A DNA stretch of 10,649 nucleotides from an uncultured Alphaproteobacteria bacterium (GTDB lineage Bacteria; Pseudomonadota; Alphaproteobacteria; Sneathiellales; Sneathiellaceae): assembly GCA_937910835.1 (NCBI GenBank), contig CALEMG010000479.1, positions 1 to 10,649 of the forward strand, read 5' to 3'. Of the stretch, positions 1 through 6,625 are shown piece after piece. The position numbers were made by a program, and so were the translations under genes. How positions within the stretch are numbered: position 1 is the first letter of the stretch; every line of letters begins with the position of its first letter. The notes beneath the pieces were generated by a model, which was not told the DNA's origin, did no database searches, and saw only the letters and a list, made by a program, of their open reading frames with translations.

Positions 1-428
1 ACGTGGCGGGCCTCTTCGCGGGTCTGGTTAGAGGCATATTCCTGAGCACCCGGATCGACCATAATATGACAAAGGCTGGCACTTAAGGAGAGCGCGCCCT
101 GTTCGCCGTGCAGGATGGCAGAAAGGCTCCAGCGGGTACTTTCATTGGCGAGCTTTATTTTCTGTCCCTCGTCCAGCTTATCGGCCACCGCGCTTTGCAA
201 TTCCGGAATGGTTTCCGGCGGCATGATATATTCTTTGGTTATGTCAAACGGGCTCGAGAAATCGAGATAGGTCGTGTCCATCGGATCCCAGAAATGATCA
301 TGGGTGGCCGAAATAATGCCGTCAAAAGCCTCCGTGCGCGTCCCATAACGGTCCACTTCCAGCATCGCCGGAAAGTCGTCGCGGTCCACGGTGTTGTATA
401 TCGGGTCGTGCGTAATATGGTCGGTCAT
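1..428 (-). CDS. Ferritin-like diiron protein, N-terminal fragment
   Basis: This minus-strand reading frame is open to the left edge, so only the first 142 codons are present. The visible part has an acidic, poorly conserved N-terminus and then two helices typical of ferritin-like diiron proteins. One helix carries E109 in the motif LHGEQGALSLSA. About 30 residues later comes EEARH, giving an ExxH pair at E139 and H142. This spacing is what the ribonucleotide-reductase-like/ferritin-like superfamily uses to hold two irons. The remaining ligands would lie outside the window. I chose the ATG at 428 because an AAGGG Shine-Dalgarno sequence sits 6 nt upstream; the ATG two codons earlier would overlap that site. 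The substrate is unknown: it could be an oxygenase or desaturase-like enzyme rather than an iron store. A MerR-type palindrome lies about 60 bp upstream. I am sure of the gene and fairly sure of the fold, but not of the reaction. Confidence 0.75.
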   Translation of the reverse strand, partial: MTDHITHDPIYNTVDRDDFPAMLEVDRYGTRTEAFDGIISATHDHFWDPMDTTYLDFSSPFDITKEYIMPPETIPELQSAVADKLDEGQKIKLANESTRWSLSAILHGEQGALSLSASLCHIMVDPGAQEYASNQTREEARH

Positions 429-484
429 GATCATCCCTTATTATCTTTATGGCCGGTAACCTTGTTTGATGGCTACGCTTTACC

Positions 485-500
485 TTTACGTAAACGTAAA
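485..500. promoter_or_regulatory. Perfect 16-bp palindrome, candidate MerR/LiuR-type operator
   Basis: The sequence TTTACGTAAACGTAAA is a perfect inverted repeat with 7-bp arms and a 2-bp centre. It lies in the 129-bp gap upstream of the ferritin-like gene. From memory, this resembles the site of LiuR, a MerR-family regulator of branched-chain amino acid and fatty acid catabolism in Proteobacteria. MerR regulators usually bind inside the promoter spacer. On the minus strand a TTGATG hexamer lies just upstream of the palindrome, but no convincing -10 box is visible. The palindrome is seen directly; the regulator is inferred. Confidence 0.5.
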
Positions 501-557
501 TATGATATACATCAAAATTAGGGGTTTTTCAACAATAGATTTCAAGTGCCGGAGGGC

Positions 558-1712
558 TTAGCAGGAATTCTCGCTGCGAAAAGGAGAATGGCCGGCAAGG
601 TAATTGATCTCTGCCTCAACCTGTTTTGTCTCCGCCTTCAGGTAATCGGCAACCGCGTCATGAAAGCCGGGATCGCGCATCCAATGGGCGGAGTAAGTCT
701 CTGTCGGCAGATAGCCACGGGCGAGCTTGTGCGGGCCTTGCGCGCCAGCCTCCACCCGCCTGACGTTATGTTGAATTGCATAGTCGATGGCGCGGTAGTA
801 GCAGGTTTCGAAATGCAGGAATCGATGATCCTCGATACAGCCCCAATAGCGGCCATAGAGACAATCGCTGCTTTTCAGGTTGAGTGCGCCGGCAATATAG
901 CGCCCGTTGCGACTGACCATAAAGAGAACGACCGCATCGCCGAGACTTTCGCCGAGCAGGCTGAAAAACTCGCGGTTTAGATAGGGCGTGCCCCATTTGC
1001 GGTTTCCCGTATCGGTATAGAAATGATAAAAGGCATCCCAATGCGCTTCGCCGATGTCGCTCCCGGTGAGGGTCTCGAATTCCAGATCATTTTCCGTGGC
1101 ACCCTTGCGCTCTTTGCGGATTGCCTTTCGCTTCCGGGAGGAAAGCTGGGCGAGAAAATCATCGAAATTTTCGTAATTGTTATTCACCCAGTGGAACTGC
1201 TCCCCCGTGCGGATGAGGAAGCCGTCCTGCTCCATCAACTCGCGTTCCGCTGACTCTAGAAAGGTCGCATGAACGGAGGAGAGATTGAGCTTGTCGGCGA
1301 CCTGCTTCGTCCCCTGAAGGAGCAGATGCTGGTATGTCTGCTGCTCCGGCCCCTCCGGCACCAGTAGGCGCGGACCTGTCACCGGCGAGAAGGGCACAGA
1401 AAGCTGCAGTTTGGGATAATAGCGGCCGCCCGCCCGCTCATAGGCATGGGCCCAGCTATGATCGAAGACATATTCCCCCTGGCTGTGGCCCTTTACATAC
1501 ATCGGGGCGACCCCGGCAATCCCACCGTTGAGTTCCAACGCGAGGTGATAGGGCATCCAGCCGCTTTCGGCGGAGACCGAGCCGCTGTCTTCCAGTGCCT
1601 TTAGAAACTGGTGGGTGACAAAGGGATGATCCGTCGTCAGGCAGGCATTCCAATCGGCCTCCCGTACCTCGGTGATGGATTGAAGGGTTTTAATCAATGG
1701 AGTGTCAGACAT
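558..1712 (-). CDS. FemAB-like GNAT-fold acetyltransferase (COG3146, DUF482)
   Basis: This 384-residue protein matches the COG3146/DUF482 family, called FemAB-like or peptidogalycan-biosynthesis-like, in length and motifs. The N-terminal half is a first GNAT-like lobe. The basic stretch SSRKRKAIRKERK (191-203) and the C-terminal block are typical. That block includes LYGRYWGC (285-292), FETCYYRAIDYAI (301-313) and EAGAQGPHKLARGY (321-334). Family members are predicted to transfer an aminoacyl or acyl group, but I know of no established substrate. No signal peptide or membrane segment is visible, so it is probably cytosolic. The ATG at 1712 gives the expected N-terminus, although its ribosome binding site is weak. 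The gene stands alone on this strand, with the divergent collar-like gene upstream. In other Alphaproteobacteria this family is, as I recall, often near a long RidA gene, as here. Family assignment is secure; function is open. Confidence 0.88.
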   Translation of the reverse strand: MSDTPLIKTLQSITEVREADWNACLTTDHPFVTHQFLKALEDSGSVSAESGWMPYHLALELNGGIAGVAPMYVKGHSQGEYVFDHSWAHAYERAGGRYYPKLQLSVPFSPVTGPRLLVPEGPEQQTYQHLLLQGTKQVADKLNLSSVHATFLESAERELMEQDGFLIRTGEQFHWVNNNYENFDDFLAQLSSRKRKAIRKERKGATENDLEFETLTGSDIGEAHWDAFYHFYTDTGNRKWGTPYLNREFFSLLGESLGDAVVLFMVSRNGRYIAGALNLKSSDCLYGRYWGCIEDHRFLHFETCYYRAIDYAIQHNVRRVEAGAQGPHKLARGYLPTETYSAHWMRDPGFHDAVADYLKAETKQVEAEINYLAGHSPFRSENSC

Positions 1713-1824
1713 TCGGCCCGGAAAACTAAAAATTTGCGCTCTTTCTCATTGTAACAGATATCTTTTTGCGCTGCGGGGAGAATTCAAGAATTTTTATCAT
1801 GAGAAATACTTTAAAGAAAATAAC

Positions 1825-1855
1825 TTGAAAATAATACAACTTATATATGTATAAG
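1825..1855 (+). promoter_or_regulatory. Possible promoter of the collar-like gene
   Basis: A TTGAAA hexamer (1825-1830) and a TATAAG hexamer (1850-1855) lie in a strongly AT-rich stretch upstream of the collar-like gene. Their spacing is 19 bp, longer than the usual 17, so the assignment is weak. Downstream, about 57 bp of leader precede the ATG. Confidence 0.3.
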
Positions 1856-1912
1856 AGAGGTGCTTCACTCTTTCATCGGGGAGTGCTCTCGCAGATTATA
1901 TTGGAGACTAAA

Positions 1913-2446
1913 ATGGATTGGTTAAAAGTCGGCATTGGCGCATTGCTCGGCGGGGCGATTGCTGCCGCTGTGACCGCGCTGCTTGTCATATATTTTGATA
2001 AACCCGCGGCAAGTTCTGGCGATGGCACCGGCATTGAAAGCGGCGCTGTCGTCGCCTTTGACGGCTCGTCAAGCTGCCCGTCGGGATGGAGCAGCTATAC
2101 GAAGGCAGCAAGCCGGGTGATCGTTGGCGCGGCCGACAGCTCTCCGGGCAAGGGCTCGGACGGCAAGGCCTTGAGTGCGCATAAGACGGGCACGAGCGCG
2201 GGTCAAGAAACGGTCACGCTGGCGGCAAGTAACCTTCCACCGCATACGCATCAATATCAGGACATCTACTTTTCTTCCGATGGTGGCGCCGTATCAGTTC
2301 CCAATAGTTTTGGTAGCGGCAGCAAGACTGATAACAACAACAAGGGTTATCAGATGACCCGAACGACAATCGCCGACAAAGCGACGCCGACAGCAATCAG
2401 CAACATGCCGCCCTTTATCGCTTTGATCTATTGCGTAAAAAGCTGA
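1913..2446 (+). CDS. Membrane-anchored phage tail-collar-like protein
   Basis: This is a 177-residue protein. Residues 5-27 form one hydrophobic, Gly/Ala-rich membrane segment with little charge before it, so it is probably an N-terminal anchor or uncleaved signal. The rest matches small proteins of the phage tail-collar type. It opens with GAVVAFDGSSSCPSGWSSYT (44-63), followed by a glycine-rich turn region. It then has VTLAASNLPPHTH (101-113), with a possible His metal or trimer site, and ends with NMPPFIALIYCVKS. In tail fibres this C-terminal domain trimerises. Here no other phage gene is near, so it may be a domesticated surface protein. C55 and C174 could form a disulfide if the domain is exported. 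The ATG at 1913 is chosen because GGAG lies 6 nt upstream and the membrane segment follows at once; an earlier in-frame ATG at 1847 has no such support. It is the only plus-strand gene within 1-4461. Confidence 0.72.
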   Translation: MDWLKVGIGALLGGAIAAAVTALLVIYFDKPAASSGDGTGIESGAVVAFDGSSSCPSGWSSYTKAASRVIVGAADSSPGKGSDGKALSAHKTGTSAGQETVTLAASNLPPHTHQYQDIYFSSDGGAVSVPNSFGSGSKTDNNNKGYQMTRTTIADKATPTAISNMPPFIALIYCVKS

Positions 2447-2454
2447 TGTGATAC

Positions 2455-2478
2455 GGAGCGCGCGGGCCTGCGCGCTCC
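2455..2478. terminator. Convergent hairpin terminator between collar-like gene and ridA-like gene
   Basis: GGAGCGCGC and GCGCGCTCC form a perfect 9-bp GC-rich stem with a 6-nt loop. It begins 8 bp after the stop of the collar-like gene and ends 7 bp before the stop of the convergent RidA-family gene. There is no long T-tract on either side, so it may be only a partly efficient intrinsic terminator serving both directions. Confidence 0.6.
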
Positions 2479-2485
2479 CCTTCAA

Positions 2486-2953
2486 TTAGCTGATTTCAAA
2501 TACCGCGTCGATTTCAACGGCGACATTCATCGGCAGGGCATTTGTGCCGACGGCGAAGCGGGCGTGACGGCCCTTGTCGCCGAAAATCTCGACCATCAGG
2601 TCGGAAGCACCATTGACGACCTGCGGCTGCTCTCCGAAACCGTCGATGCAGTTCACAAACCCGCTTAGCTTGACGCAGCGTACCACCTTGTCGAGATCAC
2701 CGCCGCAGGCATCTTTCACCTGGGAGAGGATGTTGAGGCCGCAAACTCGCGCGCAAGCCTTGCCCTCATCCGTCGTGAAGTCCTGGCCAACTTTCCCCTG
2801 ATAGGTAAGCTTGCCGTCTACAACGGGAACCTGTCCTGACACGAACACTAGATTGCCAGTTCTCACATAAGGGACGTAATTCGCCGCGGGAGCCGTTGCT
2901 GTTGGAATTTCGATGCCGAGTTCCGCCAGATGGGCGTCAATTTTGCCTGCCAT
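2486..2953 (-). CDS. RidA/YjgF/UK114-family enamine/imine deaminase-like protein
   Basis: The 155-residue product belongs to the longer (about 150-residue) branch of the RidA family, compared with about 128 for classical RidA. Classical RidA hydrolyses reactive enamines/imines made by PLP enzymes and forms a trimer with the active site between subunits. Visible family features are LVFVSGQVPV (35-44), then RHARFAVGTNALPMNVAVEI (129-148). The latter includes R132, matching the substrate carboxylate-binding Arg of RidA, and E147 near the matching Glu. The ATG at 2953 has AGAGG 6 nt upstream. The gene follows the aldehyde dehydrogenase stop by 35 bp on the same strand and ends at a convergent hairpin, so the two are probably cotranscribed. 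A 2-aminomuconate deaminase-type role is conceivable because such deaminases are RidA homologues that pair with aldehyde dehydrogenases. No other gene of that pathway is present, so a general housekeeping role is equally likely. Confidence 0.87.
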   Translation of the reverse strand: MAGKIDAHLAELGIEIPTATAPAANYVPYVRTGNLVFVSGQVPVVDGKLTYQGKVGQDFTTDEGKACARVCGLNILSQVKDACGGDLDKVVRCVKLSGFVNCIDGFGEQPQVVNGASDLMVEIFGDKGRHARFAVGTNALPMNVAVEIDAVFEIS

Positions 2954-2988
2954 TTTTTACCTCTGTTCTATTAGGGATTTATCTTGGA

Positions 2989-4461
2989 TCATCCACCGGG
3001 ACGACCACCGCCACCGCCGGTAATCCGGATGCCGACGTTCTTTGTCTGAACATAATTGAGCAGCGCTTCCTGCCCCTTTTCCCGGCCATATCCGGAGCGT
3101 TTCATGCCGCCGAAGGGGGTCTCGATCCCACCGGCAAACCATTCATTGACAAAGACCTGCCCGGCGATCAGTCGGTCCGCCGCCCAATGCGCGGTCGCTA
3201 GATCTTTGGTGTAGACGCCCGCACAAAGGCCGTAGTCCGTTCCGTTCGCGAGCGCGATGGCCTCTTCCGGATCGTCATAGGTGAGGACGGAAAGGACAGG
3301 GCCGAAAACCTCTTCGCGGGCAATGGTCATCTCCGGTGCGACATTAGCGAAGACCGTTGGCTCGATAAAATGTCCGGGGAGTTCATTATGTTTCCGTCCG
3401 CCGGAGACGGCCTCTGCTCCGGCTTGTGATGCGGCAAGACACATGCCTTCGATCTTGTCAGCCTGTGCGGCGGAAATCACCGGCGTGAGATCGTGACCGT
3501 CGATTCCGGGGCCGACGGAGAGGGATTTTGCCTTTGCGGCCATCTTACCAACGACTTCATCCTGCAACGACGTTGGCACAATTAAGCGCGACTGGGCAGA
3601 GCAGACCTGCCCGGCGTGGCTGAAAATCCCGCTCGCCGTAGAGTTGATGGCCTGATCAATATCGGCATCCTTAAACAGGATACCGGCGGACTTGCCGCCA
3701 AGCTCCATGACGCAAGGGATGACCCGTTCCGCCGCTGCGCGCAGGATCGACTGGCCCGTCGCGACTGAGCCGGTAAAGACGATATGGTCGATATCCGGAT
3801 GGGCGACAAGCGCTACACCGCAGTCCTGGCCATAGCCACAGAGAATATTGACGGCACCTTTCGGCACGCCAGCACGGTGGCATGCCTCCGCAATAAAATA
3901 GGTGGAAACCGGGGAGAGTTCTGGCGACTTAAGTACAACGGTGTTTGCTGTTGCAAGGGCGCAGGCAATGGACCGCGCCGCAATCTGGAGTGGGAAGTTC
4001 CACGGCACGATCTGCGCCGAGACACCGAAGGGAGTGGGGATGGTGTAATCCACATAGTCCGCGCCGAGCGGGATCATCCGCCCTTCCAGCTTGTCCGCGA
4101 GGCCACCGTAATAGGTGAAATAGCGCGCTGCCGCCATGGCTTCATTCTTGCCGCCGGTCAGCGTTTTTCCATTGTCGAGACATTCCGCAAGGGCAATCTC
4201 ATCGGCCATTTCCGTTATGTGGCGGGCAATCTCTAACATCAGCGCGCCGCGATTCGTTGGGCGCATATTATAAAGCTCCCGGGTCTCAAAACAGGCGCGC
4301 GCAGCGGAGACGGCTCTGTCTACATCTGGCCGTTGCGCCTGTGCGACTTCAGCGATGATCTGGCCTGTTGCGGGGTTTTCAATCTCGATGCGTCCGCCGT
4401 CCATGGCGTCCACCCATTCCCCGTTTATATAGCTCTGCCAGTATTTTTTTATCTCGCTCAT
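2989..4461 (-). CDS. NAD(P)+-dependent aldehyde dehydrogenase
   Basis: This is a full-length, 490-residue member of the aldehyde dehydrogenase superfamily, which oxidises aldehydes to acids with NAD(P)+. The expected residues are all present. The oxyanion Asn is N155 in IVPWNFPLQ, and the general base is E253 in MELGGKS. The catalytic thiol is C287 in SHAGQVCSAQSR, and the cofactor-binding Glu is in EEVFGPVLS (383-391). The Rossmann glycine motif is FTGSVATGQ (229-237). The substrate cannot be read from the sequence; it most resembles the broad betaine-/semialdehyde-type enzymes. The C-terminus is odd: after the usual YVQTKNV it ends in a Gly-rich tail (GGGGGRPGG). The start at 4461 has GAAGG 6 nt upstream. 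It leads a likely two-gene operon with the RidA-like gene and diverges from the adenylate cyclase across 159 bp. Confidence 0.92.
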   Translation of the reverse strand: MSEIKKYWQSYINGEWVDAMDGGRIEIENPATGQIIAEVAQAQRPDVDRAVSAARACFETRELYNMRPTNRGALMLEIARHITEMADEIALAECLDNGKTLTGGKNEAMAAARYFTYYGGLADKLEGRMIPLGADYVDYTIPTPFGVSAQIVPWNFPLQIAARSIACALATANTVVLKSPELSPVSTYFIAEACHRAGVPKGAVNILCGYGQDCGVALVAHPDIDHIVFTGSVATGQSILRAAAERVIPCVMELGGKSAGILFKDADIDQAINSTASGIFSHAGQVCSAQSRLIVPTSLQDEVVGKMAAKAKSLSVGPGIDGHDLTPVISAAQADKIEGMCLAASQAGAEAVSGGRKHNELPGHFIEPTVFANVAPEMTIAREEVFGPVLSVLTYDDPEEAIALANGTDYGLCAGVYTKDLATAHWAADRLIAGQVFVNEWFAGGIETPFGGMKRSGYGREKGQEALLNYVQTKNVGIRITGGGGGRPGG

Positions 4462-4620
4462 GGCTTGCCTTCTTTGCTTCCGACTTTTGCGATTTCTATC
4501 ACGAGGATACGCCGAGAGCCAGCCTGCGCTAGCCCTGATGGTAAAATTTTCTATTTCGACTTTTATAAGTGTAGAATAGGCCTATATCAACGGGACCAAT
4601 CAAAGCAATCAGGTGCGCCC
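4462..4620. promoter_or_regulatory. Divergent intergenic region between aldehyde dehydrogenase and adenylate cyclase
   Basis: This 159-bp gap must hold the promoters of both divergent genes. On the plus strand the best -10-like hexamer is TAGAAT at 4572-4577, about 43 bp before the cyclase start, but no good -35 box lies 16-18 bp upstream of it. No clear operator palindrome is visible. Confidence 0.3.
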
Positions 4621-5883
4621 ATGGGTCTTATGAATAATATGGATACCGAGAATCGGTGTGGCCATTTCAAGCCGCAGGACGAAAATGAGGAGTTGTTTGC
4701 CTGGCTGATCGATGCTGGATTGACGGGAACGACAGTTCGTGACCTGTTCACAGAATTCTGCAAACGGCTGAATGATCAGGGTGTGAAGCTTAAGCGCGGT
4801 AGTATCGCCTTAAGCGCGATCCATCCACAAGTGAGCGCGTTCATGTATACTTGGCGACGTGGTGAGGGTCTGGTTACGAACACCAATTTCCTGCATTCGG
4901 ATATTCCCGGGGAAGGTTGGTTCGCTAGTCCTTTCTTCTTCATGCTGTCAAACAAGATTACCTTTCTGCATCGCCAGTTGACAGCGGAGGCGGAACTGGA
5001 TTTTCCGGTTCTCGTTGAATTTCGTGATGAGGGCATGACGGACTGGTTCTGCCAGACGTTTGATTTCGGTTGGGAGTTTGAAAATCAAAGGCTGGAGCAT
5101 ACAGCCGGCCTGATTACGAGCTGGGCGTCGGACCGTCCAGGCGGCTTTACAGAGGAAGAATTCCGGATCATGAGCCGGGCAATCCCGGATTTTGGCCTTG
5201 CGGCGAAAGGCATTGCCTCCTACCGAACGGCGAGATCTATGCTGGAGACCTATATCGGGCGTGAAACATCGCGCAAGGTACTCTCCGGTCAGGTGCGGCG
5301 TGGCTCCGTCGATAGTATCAATGCCGTATTGGTCTACGCGGACCTTAAGGGCTTCACTAAGCTCTCCGATACGATCGATCGGGAGGATCTTGTGGAAATG
5401 CTCGATCACTATCTTGATCAGATGGCCAGCCCTATAGAGGCCGCAGGCGGTGAAATCCTCAAATTCATGGGCGATGGCGTTCTCGCCACGTTTGAGCTGA
5501 CCTCGTCGGATGATGACGCCACCCGAGTGATTTGCGAAACGGCCCTCGGCGTGACCCAGAAAATGGCGGAAGGAGTTGACCAACTGAACCACAAGCGCCG
5601 CGCTGCGAACAAGCCGACGATGGAACTCGATATCGCGCTGCATGTGGGGGAAGTGATGTATGGGAATGTGGGCTCGGAAACGCGGCTCGATTTCACGGTT
5701 ATCGGCCCGGCTGTAAATGAAGTAAGCCGGATTGAAGCGCTGTGCGATCAGCTTGAGGCCCGGTTGGTAGCCTCGGGCGATTTTGTCCGGACCTGTGCGG
5801 ACGCGGCGTCCTCGCTCCGCTCCTGCGGATATCACGAGTTACGTGGCGTGCGCGAACCGATCGAGCTTTTCTGCCGCGACTAG
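4621..5883 (+). CDS. Class III adenylate cyclase with N-terminal sensor-like domain
   Basis: The 420-residue product makes cAMP from ATP. The C-terminal part, from about residue 235, is a class III cyclase catalytic domain with a full set of key residues. The metal-binding aspartates are D241 in VYADLKGFT and D285 in KFMGDGV. The adenine-selecting pair is K281 and D357 (in RLDFTVIG), which favours ATP over GTP. The transition-state residues are N366 and R370 in AVNEVSR. The N-terminal half (about 25-200) looks like a soluble GAF-like input domain. It contains a conserved-looking HPQ...TWRRGEG segment (68-83), familiar from single-copy rhizobial-type cyclases, and it has no membrane segment. 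The linker YRTARSMLETYIGRETSRKV is typical of these cyclases. The start at 4621 is preferred because it lies outside the divergent gene and has AGGTG upstream; ATGs at 4630 and 4639 are alternatives. The frame stays open back to 4333, but that part overlaps the dehydrogenase gene. Confidence 0.9.
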   Translation: MGLMNNMDTENRCGHFKPQDENEELFAWLIDAGLTGTTVRDLFTEFCKRLNDQGVKLKRGSIALSAIHPQVSAFMYTWRRGEGLVTNTNFLHSDIPGEGWFASPFFFMLSNKITFLHRQLTAEAELDFPVLVEFRDEGMTDWFCQTFDFGWEFENQRLEHTAGLITSWASDRPGGFTEEEFRIMSRAIPDFGLAAKGIASYRTARSMLETYIGRETSRKVLSGQVRRGSVDSINAVLVYADLKGFTKLSDTIDREDLVEMLDHYLDQMASPIEAAGGEILKFMGDGVLATFELTSSDDDATRVICETALGVTQKMAEGVDQLNHKRRAANKPTMELDIALHVGEVMYGNVGSETRLDFTVIGPAVNEVSRIEALCDQLEARLVASGDFVRTCADAASSLRSCGYHELRGVREPIELFCRD

Positions 5884-5893
5884 CCCAGATGAC

Positions 5894-5929
5894 AAGGTAG
5901 CGCGCCGCTTAGGAAGTGCACGCTACCTT
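5894..5929. terminator. Convergent hairpin between the two cyclase genes
   Basis: AAGGTAGCG and CGCTACCTT form a perfect 9-bp stem around an 18-nt loop. On the plus strand it is followed within a few bases by CTTGTTCGCTTTTTTG, a T-rich tail. It begins 10 bp after the adenylate cyclase stop. Its right arm lies within the last codons of the converging GGDEF gene, whose stop codon is in the loop. It probably ends cyclase transcription; its effect on the opposite strand is less clear. Confidence 0.55.
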
Positions 5930-6625
5930 CTTGTTCGCTTTTTTGTTGTCATACATGGCTTTGTCGGCGGCGTTCATTAGATCGCGGTAAGAACTGTCAC
6001 CGGTGTAAGGGACAACCCCCATGCTGGCTTTCAGGAAGATTTTCCGCCCGCGTGCCGGAATGGAGGCGGCGCTGATTTCTCTTTGAATGGCGAGGGCGCG
6101 GGCCCGCCCGTTTTCGGCGTTCGTCCGGGTCAGGACGAAGACGAACTCGTCACCGCCGATGCGCGCGACAAAATCCGAACTGCGAAGGTTACGCTGAATA
6201 TTCTCAGCAAGTTTCTGGAGTGCGATGTCGCCGGTGTTATGGCCGAACCGGTCGTTGATTTCCTTGAAGTCATTGAGATCGAGGAAGGCGACAATCCCTT
6301 CTTCCCCGTGACGGCGCGCTGTGGCGAGGGTGCGGGTCATGAATTCCTGCAAGCCACGGCGATTATGCAGCCCGGTCAGTTCGTCTGTGGTGGAAAGGGC
6401 TTCCAGTTCTTGGATTCGCTGCTGTTGCTCTGTTATATGCTGCTCCGCGCTCGCGGCATAGGCGATGATACGATTGATTAGTTGCCAGTGTTTGGCCGGT
6501 GCCTGACGTCTCAGGCTGGACTTGAGTGCCGAGGAAATATCTTCCAACTGCACACCGATTTCCGTTTCGAACCCCGGCGGATGGCCAGTTTGAAGGGGTG
6601 ATATATTCGCCATGGATGATGACAT
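5909..6625 (-). CDS. GGDEF-domain diguanylate cyclase
   Basis: This 238-residue soluble protein is predicted to make c-di-GMP from two GTP. Residues 1-55 are a short region of unknown fold. A coiled-coil-like helix follows (about 55-78, rich in Gln and Glu), which could dimerise the enzyme. The GGDEF domain then covers 79-235. DELTGLHNRR (81-90) opens the domain, D116 in FLDLNDF is the expected metal ligand, and the active-site loop is an intact GGDEF at 157-161. An RxxD inhibitory site is present (R148-SS-D151), exactly five residues before GGDEF, so feedback inhibition by c-di-GMP is likely. There is no EAL domain, receiver or membrane segment, so the input signal is unknown. The ATG at 6625 has AGGAG 9 nt upstream; a second ATG at 6613 is possible. 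It converges on the adenylate cyclase gene with 25 bp between stops. Confidence 0.93.
   Translation of the reverse strand: MSSSMANISPLQTGHPPGFETEIGVQLEDISSALKSSLRRQAPAKHWQLINRIIAYAASAEQHITEQQQRIQELEALSTTDELTGLHNRRGLQEFMTRTLATARRHGEEGIVAFLDLNDFKEINDRFGHNTGDIALQKLAENIQRNLRSSDFVARIGGDEFVFVLTRTNAENGRARALAIQREISAASIPARGRKIFLKASMGVVPYTGDSSYRDLMNAADKAMYDNKKANKKVACTS

Noticed and set aside
551..557. Terminator for the FemAB-like gene
   Set aside because: Only very short, imperfect stems can be drawn just after the stop and there is no clear T-tract next to them.
546..980. Open frame of 144 codons on the plus strand
   Set aside because: It is antisense to the 3' part of the FemAB-like gene and has no family resemblance.
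4333..4620. Upstream extension of the adenylate cyclase reading frame
   Set aside because: It lies largely antisense to the start of the aldehyde dehydrogenase gene and across its promoter region. The encoded residues do not resemble the family, and a ribosome binding site supports 4621.
4948..5835. Long open frame of 295 codons on the minus strand
   Set aside because: It is fully antisense to the well-supported adenylate cyclase gene and its translation shows no recognisable domain.
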